A stretch of 64,000 bases of DNA from Streptomyces glaucescens. Lineage in GTDB: Bacteria > Actinomycetota > Actinomycetes > Streptomycetales > Streptomycetaceae. Within the stretch, counting starts at the first letter, position 1; each line of letters starts with the position of its first letter. The translations under genes and the position numbers were made by a program. Positions 35,735 to 44,135 of the stretch are shown in pieces. The stretch is taken from NCBI RefSeq assembly GCF_000761215.1, contig NZ_CP009438.1, positions 6,614,501-6,678,500 of the forward strand. Reading direction: 5' to 3'. The notes beneath the pieces are model-generated. The model saw only the letters and a list, made by a program, of their open reading frames with translations, made no database searches and was not told where the DNA came from.

Positions 35735-36037
35735 GTGACCGACCCGTACCCCGATCCCGTACAGCCGCCGCCGACCCCCGGACCCGATCCGTCGGCCCCC
35801 GAGCCGCCCCCCGGCCCCGTCCCGGCCCCGGAGCCGCCGCCGGCGCCCGAGCCGCCTCCCGGCCCGGTGCCCGGCCCCGACCCGGCGCCGCAGCCTCCCG
35901 CGCCGGGGCCTCCGCCGGGGCCCGAGCCCGTCCCCGGGCCCGGCCCGTCCCCGGTCCCGCCGGCGCCCGAGCCGTCCCCGATTCCCCCGGGACCGGAACC
36001 GGTCCCGAACCCGGAACCCGGCCCGCCCCTGAGCTGA
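35735..36037 (+). CDS. Proline-rich low-complexity protein
   Basis: This 100-residue protein is made almost only of Pro, Glu, Ala, Gly, Val, Asp and Ser. After VTDPYPDP it repeats units such as PxPEPPPxP and PGPxPxP to the end. GTG at 35735 lies 7 bp after a good GGAGG site, and the frame ends in a normal stop. It has no signal peptide or membrane segment, so it is probably cytoplasmic and extended (polyproline helix). Expression would require EF-P for the PPP runs. Function unknown; the frame could be a composition artefact, though the ribosome site argues for a gene. Confidence 0.6.
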   Translation: MTDPYPDPVQPPPTPGPDPSAPEPPPGPVPAPEPPPAPEPPPGPVPGPDPAPQPPAPGPPPGPEPVPGPGPSPVPPAPEPSPIPPGPEPVPNPEPGPPLS

Positions 36038-36250
36038 GCCGGACCGAAGCACGCCCGGGCAGGAGGAAGCGGGAGGTCGCGGTGGGCGCGTGACGGACAC
36101 CGCCCACCGCGACCGCCCACCGCGAGTACACCGCCCACCGCACCCACACCGCCCCCCGCGACTCCCGCCGGGGCGCGGGAGCGGCGCGGGGAACCCGGCG
36201 GGAACCGGCCGCGGGCCCGTACCCGCCGTGCGGCGGAGGACGCCCGGACC

Positions 36251-37690
36251 CTACGCCGGGACCTCCGACCGATCCCCGCCCCACAGCGTGTGGAACGACC
36301 CCTCCCGATCGGTCCGCCGGTACGTGTGCGCCCCGAAGAAGTCCCGCTGCCCCTGCGTCAGCGCCGCGGGCAGCCGCTCGGCCCGCAGCGCGTCGTAGTA
36401 CGCCAGCGCCGCCGCGAAGCCGGGTGCCGGCACTCCCTGCCGGGTCGCCGCGACGAGCACCTCCCGCCAGTCGTCCTGCGCCGCCGCGATCTCCCGCGCG
36501 AACGTCTCGTCGGACAGCAGGCTCGGCAGGTCGGGGCGGGCGTCGTACGCGGCGCGGATCCGGTCCAGGAACGCCGCGCGGATGATGCAGCCGCCGCGCC
36601 AGATGGCGGCGACCCGGCCCAGGTCGATGCTCCAGCCGTACTCCTCGCTGCCCGCGGCGACCTCGTGGAAGCCCTGGGTGTACGACACGATCTTGGAGGC
36701 GTACAGCGCCTGTTCCACCCGGTCCGCGAAGGCGGCGGCCTCCGCCTCGTCCAGCGGGGACGGTGTGGGTCCCGCCAGCCCGCGCGAGGCCGCGCGCAGC
36801 GCCGCGTGCCCGGACAGCGACCGCGCGAACACCGCCTCCGCGATGCCGGAGACCGGCACCCCCAGGTCGAGGGCGATCTGCACGGTCCAGCGACCGGTGC
36901 CCTTCTGCTCGGCCCGGTCCGTCACCACGTCCACGAACGGCCGGCCCGTGGCGGCGTCCACGTGGGACAGCACCTCGGCGGTGATCTCGATCAGGTAGGA
37001 GTCCAGGCGGCCGGTGTTCCACGTGCGGAAGATCTCCGCGATCCGCGCCGGCTCGTACCCGGCGACGTCGCGCAGCAGCTGGTACGCCTCGCCGATCAGC
37101 TGCATGTCGGCGTACTCGATGCCGTTGTGCACCATCTTCACGAAGTGCCCGGCACCGTCGGGGCCGACGTGGGTCACACAGGGCGTCCCGTCCGCCGCCT
37201 TCGCGGAGATCTTCTCCAGCATCGGGCCGAGCGAGGCGTACGACTCCTTCGAGCCGCCCGGCATGATGCTCGGCCCGTTGAGGGCGCCCTCCTCACCGCC
37301 GGAGATGCCGGTGCCGACGAAGTGGATGCCGCGCTCGCGCAGTTCGGCCTCCCGGCGCCGGGTGTCGGCGAAGTGCGCGTTGCCCCCGTCGATGATCATG
37401 TCGCCCGGCTCCAGCAGCGGGGCGAACTCACCGATCACGGCGTCGGTCGGCTCTCCCGCCTTCACCATGACGACCAGCCGGCGGGGACGCTCCAGCGCCG
37501 CCACGAACTCCTCGGCGGTCTCGGCCGCGACGAACTCGCCCTCGCCGCCGAACTCCTCGACCAGCGCGCGGGTCCGCGCCGCCGTCCGGTTGTGCACCGC
37601 GACCGTGTAGCCGTTGCGCGCGAAGTTGCGGGCCAGGTTGCGGCCCATGACCGCGAGTCCCGTGACGCCGATCTGGGCTGACGTGCTCAT
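36251..37690 (-). CDS. gnd: 6-phosphogluconate dehydrogenase (decarboxylating)
   Basis: This 479-residue enzyme of the pentose phosphate pathway oxidises 6-phosphogluconate to ribulose 5-phosphate with NADP+. It has the N-terminal dinucleotide motif GLAVMGRNLA, the IIDGGNAHFADT segment, the GISGGEEGA substrate loop, and KMVHNGIEYADMQ. The length matches the long homodimeric type. ATG at 37690 follows AGGAG. It is a single-gene unit; the partner zwf is not in view. Confidence 0.96.
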   Translation of the reverse strand: MSTSAQIGVTGLAVMGRNLARNFARNGYTVAVHNRTAARTRALVEEFGGEGEFVAAETAEEFVAALERPRRLVVMVKAGEPTDAVIGEFAPLLEPGDMIIDGGNAHFADTRRREAELRERGIHFVGTGISGGEEGALNGPSIMPGGSKESYASLGPMLEKISAKAADGTPCVTHVGPDGAGHFVKMVHNGIEYADMQLIGEAYQLLRDVAGYEPARIAEIFRTWNTGRLDSYLIEITAEVLSHVDAATGRPFVDVVTDRAEQKGTGRWTVQIALDLGVPVSGIAEAVFARSLSGHAALRAASRGLAGPTPSPLDEAEAAAFADRVEQALYASKIVSYTQGFHEVAAGSEEYGWSIDLGRVAAIWRGGCIIRAAFLDRIRAAYDARPDLPSLLSDETFAREIAAAQDDWREVLVAATRQGVPAPGFAAALAYYDALRAERLPAALTQGQRDFFGAHTYRRTDREGSFHTLWGGDRSEVPA

Positions 37691-38009
37691 ACGCTGGGCT
37701 CCTAGTCGTCCGGATATCGGGTGCTGCCGGTGGTGCCTCACATACCGCCTCGGGCCATCCTGACGCGCCGGTCCGCCGGCCGCACACCGGGGACGCGCCG
37801 AGCGGGGCACTTCGGCAGATACGGGCGGGAGGGCCGGAGCGCTCAGCGGGACGGGGGCGGGCCCGGCGCGCGGGGCACCTGACCCGGGGTCACATCCCGG
37901 TACGAACGGGGCTACTGGACGAGCAGGACGCGGCCGATTGCTGTCTTGTCATGGCCTGTTACGGACGCATACTTTTGGCCCTCCTGACGCGCGTCTAGGG
38001 GGGCACTTC
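37691..38009. other. Intergenic region between gnd and the wall hydrolase gene
   Basis: This 319-bp divergent gap must contain promoters for gnd and the Rpf-LysM-M23 gene. I looked for a c-di-AMP (ydaO) riboswitch, which often precedes rpf-type genes in actinobacteria, but could not find its conserved blocks. No gene is evident. Confidence 0.5.
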
Positions 38010-39179
38010 ATGGCCGTACGCGGCCGGCACCGCCGGTACCAGCCGAACAGGATCAACCGCGCCTCACTCACCGTCACGGCGGGCGGGGCCGGGATGGCCC
38101 TCCCGTTCGTCGGTGCCGGAGCCGCACCGGCGGCCGACGTGGCGACCTGGGACAAGGTCGCCGCGTGCGAGTCGACCAACGACTGGAACATCAACACCGG
38201 CAACGGGTACTACGGCGGACTGCAGTTCAGCCAGTCCACCTGGGAGGCCTACGGAGGCACGGCGTACGCGCCGCGCGCGGACCTGGCCACCAAGGACCAG
38301 CAGATCGCCGTCGCCGAGAAGGTGCTCGACGGGCAGGGCCCGGGTGCCTGGCCGGCGTGCTCGCAGGAGGCCGGGCTGACGCGCGGCGGCGAGGGCCCGG
38401 GCGTCCGGCCCGACGGCGGCGCCTCGCCGCGGACCGTGCGCGCCTCGGTCGCCGACGTGCGGCCCCAGACCACGCCCCAGTCGCGGGCCGGCCGGGCCGA
38501 GATGTACACCGTGGTGCGCGGCGACACGCTGTCCGCGATCGCCGAGGAGCGGCGCGTCAAGGGCGGCTGGCGGGGCCTGTACGCGGCGAACCGCACCACC
38601 ATCGGCGCGGACCCCGACCTGATCGTCCCCGGCCAGCGGCTCACCCTGCGCGGCAAGGCGCCCGGCGGCACGACGACCGCCCCCGCGGCCGAGCCGAGGG
38701 AAGAGCGCGAGGAGGAGACCGCGGGGTCCGCGGGCACGACCGGCTCCCGCCCCGGGGCCACGCAGGGAAGGGACGGCTCCCTCGTCGCCCCGGTGAGCGC
38801 CGCCCTCGGCACCCCGTACCGGGCGTCGGGTTCGAGCTGGTCGAAGGGCTATCACACGGGTGTCGACTTCCCCGTGCCCACCGGCACCTCGGTCAAGTCC
38901 GTCGCGCCGGGCCGGGTGGTCAGCGCGGGCTGGGGCGGCTCCTTCGGCTACGAGGTGGTCATCCGGCACGGCGACGGCCGCTACACCCAGTACGCCCACC
39001 TGTCGGCGATCTCCGTGAAGACGGGGCAGTCGGTGGGCGGCGGCCAGCGCATCGGCCGCGCGGGCTCCACCGGGAACAGCTCGGGCCCGCACCTGCACTT
39101 CGAGGTGCGGACCGGACCCGGGTTCGGCTCGGACGTCGACCCGGTGGCCTATCTGCGGGCGGGCGGGGTCAGGATCTGA
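38010..39179 (+). CDS. Rpf-LysM-M23 peptidoglycan hydrolase
   Basis: This 389-residue protein is exported (basic N-terminus then a hydrophobic segment, cut near APAAD). It has a resuscitation-promoting-factor transglycosylase domain (about 45-120: VAACESTNDWNINTGNGYYG, with the catalytic Glu), a LysM domain (about 168-215: YTVVRGDTLSAIAEE), and a C-terminal M23 peptidase domain with HTGVDFPVP and the HLHFEV zinc motif. It would cut both glycan strands and cross-links during growth or germination. The 3' end overlaps the convergent transporter gene by 11 bp. Confidence 0.93.
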   Translation: MAVRGRHRRYQPNRINRASLTVTAGGAGMALPFVGAGAAPAADVATWDKVAACESTNDWNINTGNGYYGGLQFSQSTWEAYGGTAYAPRADLATKDQQIAVAEKVLDGQGPGAWPACSQEAGLTRGGEGPGVRPDGGASPRTVRASVADVRPQTTPQSRAGRAEMYTVVRGDTLSAIAEERRVKGGWRGLYAANRTTIGADPDLIVPGQRLTLRGKAPGGTTTAPAAEPREEREEETAGSAGTTGSRPGATQGRDGSLVAPVSAALGTPYRASGSSWSKGYHTGVDFPVPTGTSVKSVAPGRVVSAGWGGSFGYEVVIRHGDGRYTQYAHLSAISVKTGQSVGGGQRIGRAGSTGNSSGPHLHFEVRTGPGFGSDVDPVAYLRAGGVRI

Positions 39180-40341
39180 TCCGCATGCGGTGCCGGTCGA
39201 GGACCGGCAGCGGCACGTAGGAGACGCCGTAGAGCGAGTTGCCGTACGGCGCGTACGCGAACGGGCTGCCGGCCGGTGCCCGGTCCTCGAGCCCGTCCTC
39301 CGCCACCGGGCGCGGCGCGGCCTCGGGCCCTCCCCGCGGCGCGGCGGGCTCGCCGCCGGCCGGGGCGGTGGGCGGCTTCGGCGCGGGCACGGCCGGCGGC
39401 GCGGACGAGATCTGCGGGGCGGGCGAGGCCGGCGGGGCCGCCGGGAGCGTCTCCGGCGACGCCGCGGGTGCGGGCACCCCGGCCGCGGACAGCGGCTCGG
39501 CACTGCTCTGGTCCCGGGCGATGCGCTCGGTGGTCAGCAGGATCAGGCCGCCCGCCGCGACCACACCGCAGCTCAGCGCGAGCGCGGTGCCCGTCGTGCC
39601 GTAGCGGAAGGTCTCGCCGAACATCGTGATGCCGACCGCCGCCGCCACCACCGGATTCACCACGGTGAGCGTGGCCAGCGGGGCCGCGAGCCCGGCACCC
39701 CGGTAGGAGGCCTGGGACAGCAGCAGACCGGCCGTGGCGAGCGCGCCGATCGCGGCCAGGGACGGCAGATCGGCCACGGACACCCCGCCGGCCCAGCCGA
39801 CCGCGACCGTCTTGGTGAAGACCGAGGAGATGCCGAACGCGATGCCGGACGCGGTGGCGAGCAGCAGCGCGCGCATCGCCGGGTGCCGGTGCGCGGCCCG
39901 GCCCGCGATCATCAGGGCCGTCACCGCCCCGGCGGTCGCCAGGAACACCGCGACCTGCTGCGGCCCGCCCAGCGACTGGGTGTCGGACGCACCGACCAGG
40001 GACAGCAGCCCGGCCAGGCCGACCGTCGCCATGACGGCGCCGCGCCAGGCGGTCGCCCCGGCCCGGCGGCCCACGAACAGCGCCGCCATGGGCAGCGCGA
40101 AGACGATGGTGAGGGCACCGAGCGGCTGCACCAGGCTCAGCGGGCCGTACGCCAGCGCCACCACGTGCAGCAGTCCGCCGAGGCCGTTCAGCGCCACCGC
40201 CGCCCACCAGCCCGGCCGGCGCAGCGGCGCGTACTGCTCGCCCGGCGAGGTCTCCGCGACCCGCTCCTGCACGATCGCCCCGCCCGCGTAGGCGACGGCG
40301 GACACCAGCGACAGCAGAACGGACAACGCGAGGGCGCTCAT
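39169..40341 (-). CDS. DMT-superfamily transporter with disordered C-terminal tail
   Basis: This 390-residue protein has about nine or ten membrane helices resembling the drug/metabolite transporter and NIPA-like families (YGPLSLVQPLGALTIVFALPMAALFVGRR; ASYRGAGLAAPLATLTVVNPVVA). From about residue 285 a long Ala/Pro-rich tail follows, ending in a Tyr-rich segment (FAYAPYGNSLYGVSYVPLP). ATG at 40341 is clear. The tail is unusual for the family. The substrate is unknown. Confidence 0.85.
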   Translation of the reverse strand: MSALALSVLLSLVSAVAYAGGAIVQERVAETSPGEQYAPLRRPGWWAAVALNGLGGLLHVVALAYGPLSLVQPLGALTIVFALPMAALFVGRRAGATAWRGAVMATVGLAGLLSLVGASDTQSLGGPQQVAVFLATAGAVTALMIAGRAAHRHPAMRALLLATASGIAFGISSVFTKTVAVGWAGGVSVADLPSLAAIGALATAGLLLSQASYRGAGLAAPLATLTVVNPVVAAAVGITMFGETFRYGTTGTALALSCGVVAAGGLILLTTERIARDQSSAEPLSAAGVPAPAASPETLPAAPPASPAPQISSAPPAVPAPKPPTAPAGGEPAAPRGGPEAAPRPVAEDGLEDRAPAGSPFAYAPYGNSLYGVSYVPLPVLDRHRMRIRS

Positions 40342-40550
40342 GAGCTGCTCCTCTGCGTGAGGCGGGGGCCCGGGGCCCGGCGCGGCAAGCGGTCGGCTTC
40401 CATGCCAACACGATGCCCTGCCGGTGTGTTCCCCGTCGTCGTACTTGAGCACACAATGCGTACTACTGCCGATGGAGTACGGACGGCGCGCGGTCATCCC
40501 CAAGACGGGCGCCCGGTGGGGGACCCCCTGGGGAGCGGACCCCAGGGGTC

Positions 40551-41324
40551 TTGCTACTACTGCTCCTCGTGGACCTCGACGTGGACCTCGACCCCGGACT
40601 CGCCGCGCTGCGCGCGCCCGGCGGCTTCTTCCCGCTGCGCGCCGCCGAGGACCCGCCCCGGCCGCTGCCCACCCTCGCTCAGGTGTACGCACGGCGGCCC
40701 GGAAACGTTCCCGGCGACCTGCTGGACCTGCGCGTCCGCAAGGTCGCCGCCGCGCTGCGCGCCCCCGAGCCGCGGACCGCCGCCTCCGTGGCCCACCTGG
40801 GGCTCGCCGCCCGCCTCTGGTCCGTCGCCCTGGGCTGCGCCGTGCTCTACGGCCGCCTCCCCGTCCTCGACCCGGGGCGGCTCCACTGGGACGCCGGCGC
40901 GAGCGCCCCGGACGACCTGTGGCTGCCCCAGGTGCGCCCGGAACGGCGGGCGGGCGACCCGGCGGCGCTCGCCGACGCGGTGCTGCGCGCGCACCTGGTG
41001 CCGCTGGCCGCCGCCGTGCGCGCCCGACACCGGCTCGCGCCCGGCCTGCTGCGCGGCAACGCCGCCTCGGCGCTGGCCGGTGCCGCGCGCACCCTGGAGC
41101 AGTGGGCACGGGCGCACGGCCGCCCCGAGGCCGCCGACCGCACCCGCGCCCTCACCGCCGGCCTGTTCGCCGACCCGCTGCTCGCCGGCACCGGCACCCT
41201 CACCGGCACCGCCTTCCGGCGCCGCAGCTGCTGCCTCTACTACCGGGTACCCGGCTCCGGGGTGTGCGGCGACTGCTGCTTCACCCGGCCACCGCGGTCT
41301 TCCCCGCGCACCACATCTGGGTGA
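40551..41324 (+). CDS. FhuF-like (2Fe-2S) ferric reductase-type protein
   Basis: This protein of about 257 residues ends in the FhuF-type cysteine pattern C-C-x10-C-x2-C (SCCLYYR ... VCGDCC), which ligates a 2Fe-2S cluster. Family members reduce ferric siderophores in the cytoplasm. A basic RGNAAS... segment precedes it. The start is uncertain: TTG at 40551 or GTG at 40569. A siderophore gene is not in view. It precedes the glycogen genes by 39 bp, which may be chance. Confidence 0.8.
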   Translation: MLLLLLVDLDVDLDPGLAALRAPGGFFPLRAAEDPPRPLPTLAQVYARRPGNVPGDLLDLRVRKVAAALRAPEPRTAASVAHLGLAARLWSVALGCAVLYGRLPVLDPGRLHWDAGASAPDDLWLPQVRPERRAGDPAALADAVLRAHLVPLAAAVRARHRLAPGLLRGNAASALAGAARTLEQWARAHGRPEAADRTRALTAGLFADPLLAGTGTLTGTAFRRRSCCLYYRVPGSGVCGDCCFTRPPRSSPRTTSG

Positions 41325-41363
41325 CCATGAGAGGCATCGGCCGTCGAGACAGGGGGTTCACGG

Positions 41364-42530
41364 GTGCGCGTGGGACTGCTGACCCGGGAGTACCCGCCGG
41401 ACGTCTACGGCGGCGCGGGCGTCCATGTGGAGTTCCTGGCCCGGGAGTTGCGCCCGCTCGTCGACCTGAAGGTGCACTGCTGGGGCGAGGCGTCCCGGGC
41501 GGAGCGCGGCACCGGCGTGGTGCGCCACCGCCCCTGGCCCGCCCTCGACGGCGCCAACGACGCGCTGCGCACCTTCTCCGTGGACCTGGGGATCGCCGCC
41601 GCGCTCGAAGGACGCGAACTCGTCCACTCCCACACCTGGTACGCCAACCTGGCCGGCCACTTCGCCAAGTTGCTGTACGGCGTCCCGCACGTGCTCACCG
41701 CCCACTCCCTGGAGCCGCTGCGCCCCTGGAAGGCCGAGCAACTGGGCGGCGGATACGCCCTGTCGAGCTGGGCCGAGCGCACCGCGGTGGAGGCGGCCGA
41801 CGCGGTGATCGCCGTCTCCGGCGCCATGCGCGAGGACATCCTCGCCTGCTACCCGGCACTGGACCCGGCGCGGGTCCACGTGGTCCACAACGGCATCGAC
41901 ACCGAGCTGTACCGGCCCGATCCGGCCACCGACGTACTGCACCGCCTCGGCATCGACCCCGGCCGGCCCTACGTCCTCTTCGTCGGCCGCATCACCCGCC
42001 AGAAGGGCGTCCCCCACCTGCTGCGCGCCGTCCGGGACATCGACCCGGCCGCCCAGGTCGTGCTGTGTGCGGGCGCACCCGACACCCCGGAGATCGACCG
42101 GGAGTTCCGCGAGCTGTACCGCGAACTGTGCGCGGTGCGCGAGGGCGTGCACTGGATCCCGCGGATGCTGCCGCGCCCCGAGGTGATCCAGCTCCTCACC
42201 CACGCCGCCGTGTTCGCGTGCCCGTCGGTGTACGAGCCGCTGGGCATCGTCAACCTGGAGGCGATGGCCTGCGGCACGCCCGTCGTCGCCTCCCGGGTCG
42301 GCGGCATCCCGGAGGTCGTCGCGGAGGGCACGACGGGCCTGCTGGTGCCGGTGGACGACGCGTTCGAGACGGGACTCGCCCGGGCCCTGGACGCGGTGCT
42401 CGGCGACCCGGAGGGCGCCCGGCGGATGGGCGAGGCGGGACGGGAGCGGGCGGTCGGCGAGTTCGGCTGGGACACGGTGGCCCGGCGCACCGCCCGGCTC
42501 TACGAGCGGGTCGTCGCCGACGGGACGTAG
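41364..42530 (+). CDS. Glycogen synthase / maltose-1-phosphate synthase (GT4, GlgA/GlgM)
   Basis: This 388-residue GT-B glycosyltransferase of family GT4 has the N-terminal RVGLLTREYPPDVYGGAGVH motif, HSHTWYANLAGH, VGRITRQKGVPHLL, and the donor-site EPLGIVNLEAMACGTPV. It matches the actinobacterial type, which uses ADP-glucose. In mycobacteria such enzymes (GlgM) make maltose-1-phosphate for the GlgE pathway; the plain GlgA name is common but may be imprecise. GTG at 41364. The glgC gene starts 79 bp downstream. Confidence 0.9.
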   Translation: MRVGLLTREYPPDVYGGAGVHVEFLARELRPLVDLKVHCWGEASRAERGTGVVRHRPWPALDGANDALRTFSVDLGIAAALEGRELVHSHTWYANLAGHFAKLLYGVPHVLTAHSLEPLRPWKAEQLGGGYALSSWAERTAVEAADAVIAVSGAMREDILACYPALDPARVHVVHNGIDTELYRPDPATDVLHRLGIDPGRPYVLFVGRITRQKGVPHLLRAVRDIDPAAQVVLCAGAPDTPEIDREFRELYRELCAVREGVHWIPRMLPRPEVIQLLTHAAVFACPSVYEPLGIVNLEAMACGTPVVASRVGGIPEVVAEGTTGLLVPVDDAFETGLARALDAVLGDPEGARRMGEAGRERAVGEFGWDTVARRTARLYERVVADGT

Positions 42531-42609
42531 TGCGCCGCAGCGACCCGCGGCAGGATTGTCCCGCCCGTGTCCGGGCAGGTTCTCTGCAATCAGCGTGAGG
42601 GGAGCGGCC

Positions 42610-43830
42610 ATGCGTCGTGGGGGACCTTCGGTGCTCGGGATCGTCCTCGCCGGGGGCGAGGGCAAGCGTCTGATGCCGCTGACCGCGGACCGCGCCAAAC
42701 CCGCGGTCACCTTCGGCGGCACCTACCGGCTCGTCGACTTCGTCCTGTCCAACCTCGTCAACGCGGACATCCTGCGGATCTGTGTGCTGACGCAGTACAA
42801 GTCGCACTCGCTGGACCGGCACATCACCACCACCTGGCGGATGTCCAGCCTGCTCGGCAACTACGTCACCCCGGTCCCCGCCCAGCAGCGCCTCGGCCCG
42901 CGCTGGTACCTGGGCAGCGCGGACGCCATCCTCCAGTCGCTGAACCTGGTGTACGACGAACAGCCGGAGTACGTCGCGGTGTTCGGCGCGGACCACGTCT
43001 ACCGCATGGACCCGCGGCAGATGCTCGCCCAGCACGTCGAGTCCGGCGCGGGCGTGACCGTCGCGGGCATCCGGGTGCCGCGCGCCGAGTCGTCGTCCTT
43101 CGGGGTGATCACCCCCGGGTCGGACGGGCGGACGGTGCAGCGGTTCCTGGAGAAGCCGGCCGATCCGCCGGGGCTGCCGGACGCCCCCGACTGCGTCTTC
43201 GCGTCGATGGGCAACTACCTCTTCACCACCAAGGTCCTCATCGAGGCGCTCCAGCGGGACGCCGAGGACGAGAGCTCGGTGCACGACATGGGCGGCTCGA
43301 TCCTGCCGCAGCTCACCGCGCGCGGCGAGGCCCAGCTGTACGACTTCGGCGACAACCACGTACCCGGCGAGACCTCCCGCGACCAGGGCTACTGGCGGGA
43401 CGTGGGCACCCTCGACGCGTACTACGAGGCCCACATGGACCTGATCGCCGAGCGCCCCGCCTTCAACCTGTACAACCGCCACTGGCCCGTCTACACCCAC
43501 TCCAACCAGCTCTCCCCGGCCCGCTTCAACGGCGGCGGCATCGCGGGCGAGTCGATCATCAGCTCGGGCTGCCTCATCCGGGGGCAGGTGACCCGGTCCG
43601 TGCTCTCGCCGGGGGTGGTGGTCGACCCCGGCGCGGTGGTGCAGGGCTCGGTGCTGCACGACAACGTGCACATCGGCCGGGGCGCGGTGGTGCGCGGCGC
43701 CATCCTCGACAAGAACGTCGAGGTGCCGCCGGGCGCCACGATCGGCGTGAACCCCGAGCGGGACGCCGAGCTGTACACGGTGTCCAAGGGCGGGGTGATC
43801 GCGCTCGGCAAGGGACAGCGGGTCTCCTGA
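42610..43830 (+). CDS. glgC: Glucose-1-phosphate adenylyltransferase (GlgC)
   Basis: This 406-residue ADP-glucose pyrophosphorylase has an N-terminal nucleotidyl-transferase domain (LAGGEGKRLMPLTADRAKPAV) and a C-terminal left-handed beta-helix with hexapeptide repeats (GVVVDPGAVVQGSVLHDNV). It makes ADP-glucose from glucose-1-phosphate and ATP. ATG at 42610 follows GAGGGGAG. It lies directly downstream of the GlgA/GlgM gene, so the two supply a glycogen or maltosyl pathway together. Confidence 0.96.
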   Translation: MRRGGPSVLGIVLAGGEGKRLMPLTADRAKPAVTFGGTYRLVDFVLSNLVNADILRICVLTQYKSHSLDRHITTTWRMSSLLGNYVTPVPAQQRLGPRWYLGSADAILQSLNLVYDEQPEYVAVFGADHVYRMDPRQMLAQHVESGAGVTVAGIRVPRAESSSFGVITPGSDGRTVQRFLEKPADPPGLPDAPDCVFASMGNYLFTTKVLIEALQRDAEDESSVHDMGGSILPQLTARGEAQLYDFGDNHVPGETSRDQGYWRDVGTLDAYYEAHMDLIAERPAFNLYNRHWPVYTHSNQLSPARFNGGGIAGESIISSGCLIRGQVTRSVLSPGVVVDPGAVVQGSVLHDNVHIGRGAVVRGAILDKNVEVPPGATIGVNPERDAELYTVSKGGVIALGKGQRVS

Positions 43831-44135
43831 CGCGCCCGCCGCTGACGGAGCGTAGCGGCACGGGCACCAGGCCGTGACCGCGGGCGTACGGCCGGCCCGC
43901 CCGCCCGGTCGCCGACGGGACACATCCCGGACGAACGACCAGCCGGTCCACCACCCCGCACCGTGACCTGCGGGCGCTCACCCGCCCCCGCCGACGGGAC
44001 ACGGACGCCGATCACGCCTGTACGCCCTGATCAAGGCGGGTTTGGCGGCAGGGCCCGGCGCTCCGTAAAATCCGACGTTCGAATGCGGGCGCGAGTCGGA
44101 GCGCCGCCAGGGCAGAAGCAGGGAACGCAGCGGCG
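43831..44135. other. Intergenic region before the zinc-finger SDR gene
   Basis: These 305 bp hold no recognisable gene. An AT-richer stretch near 44065-44095 probably contains the promoter of the SDR gene. Confidence 0.45.

Noticed and set aside
37691..38009. Possible c-di-AMP riboswitch before the Rpf-type gene
   Set aside because: The conserved sequence blocks could not be found by eye; a covariance-model search would decide.
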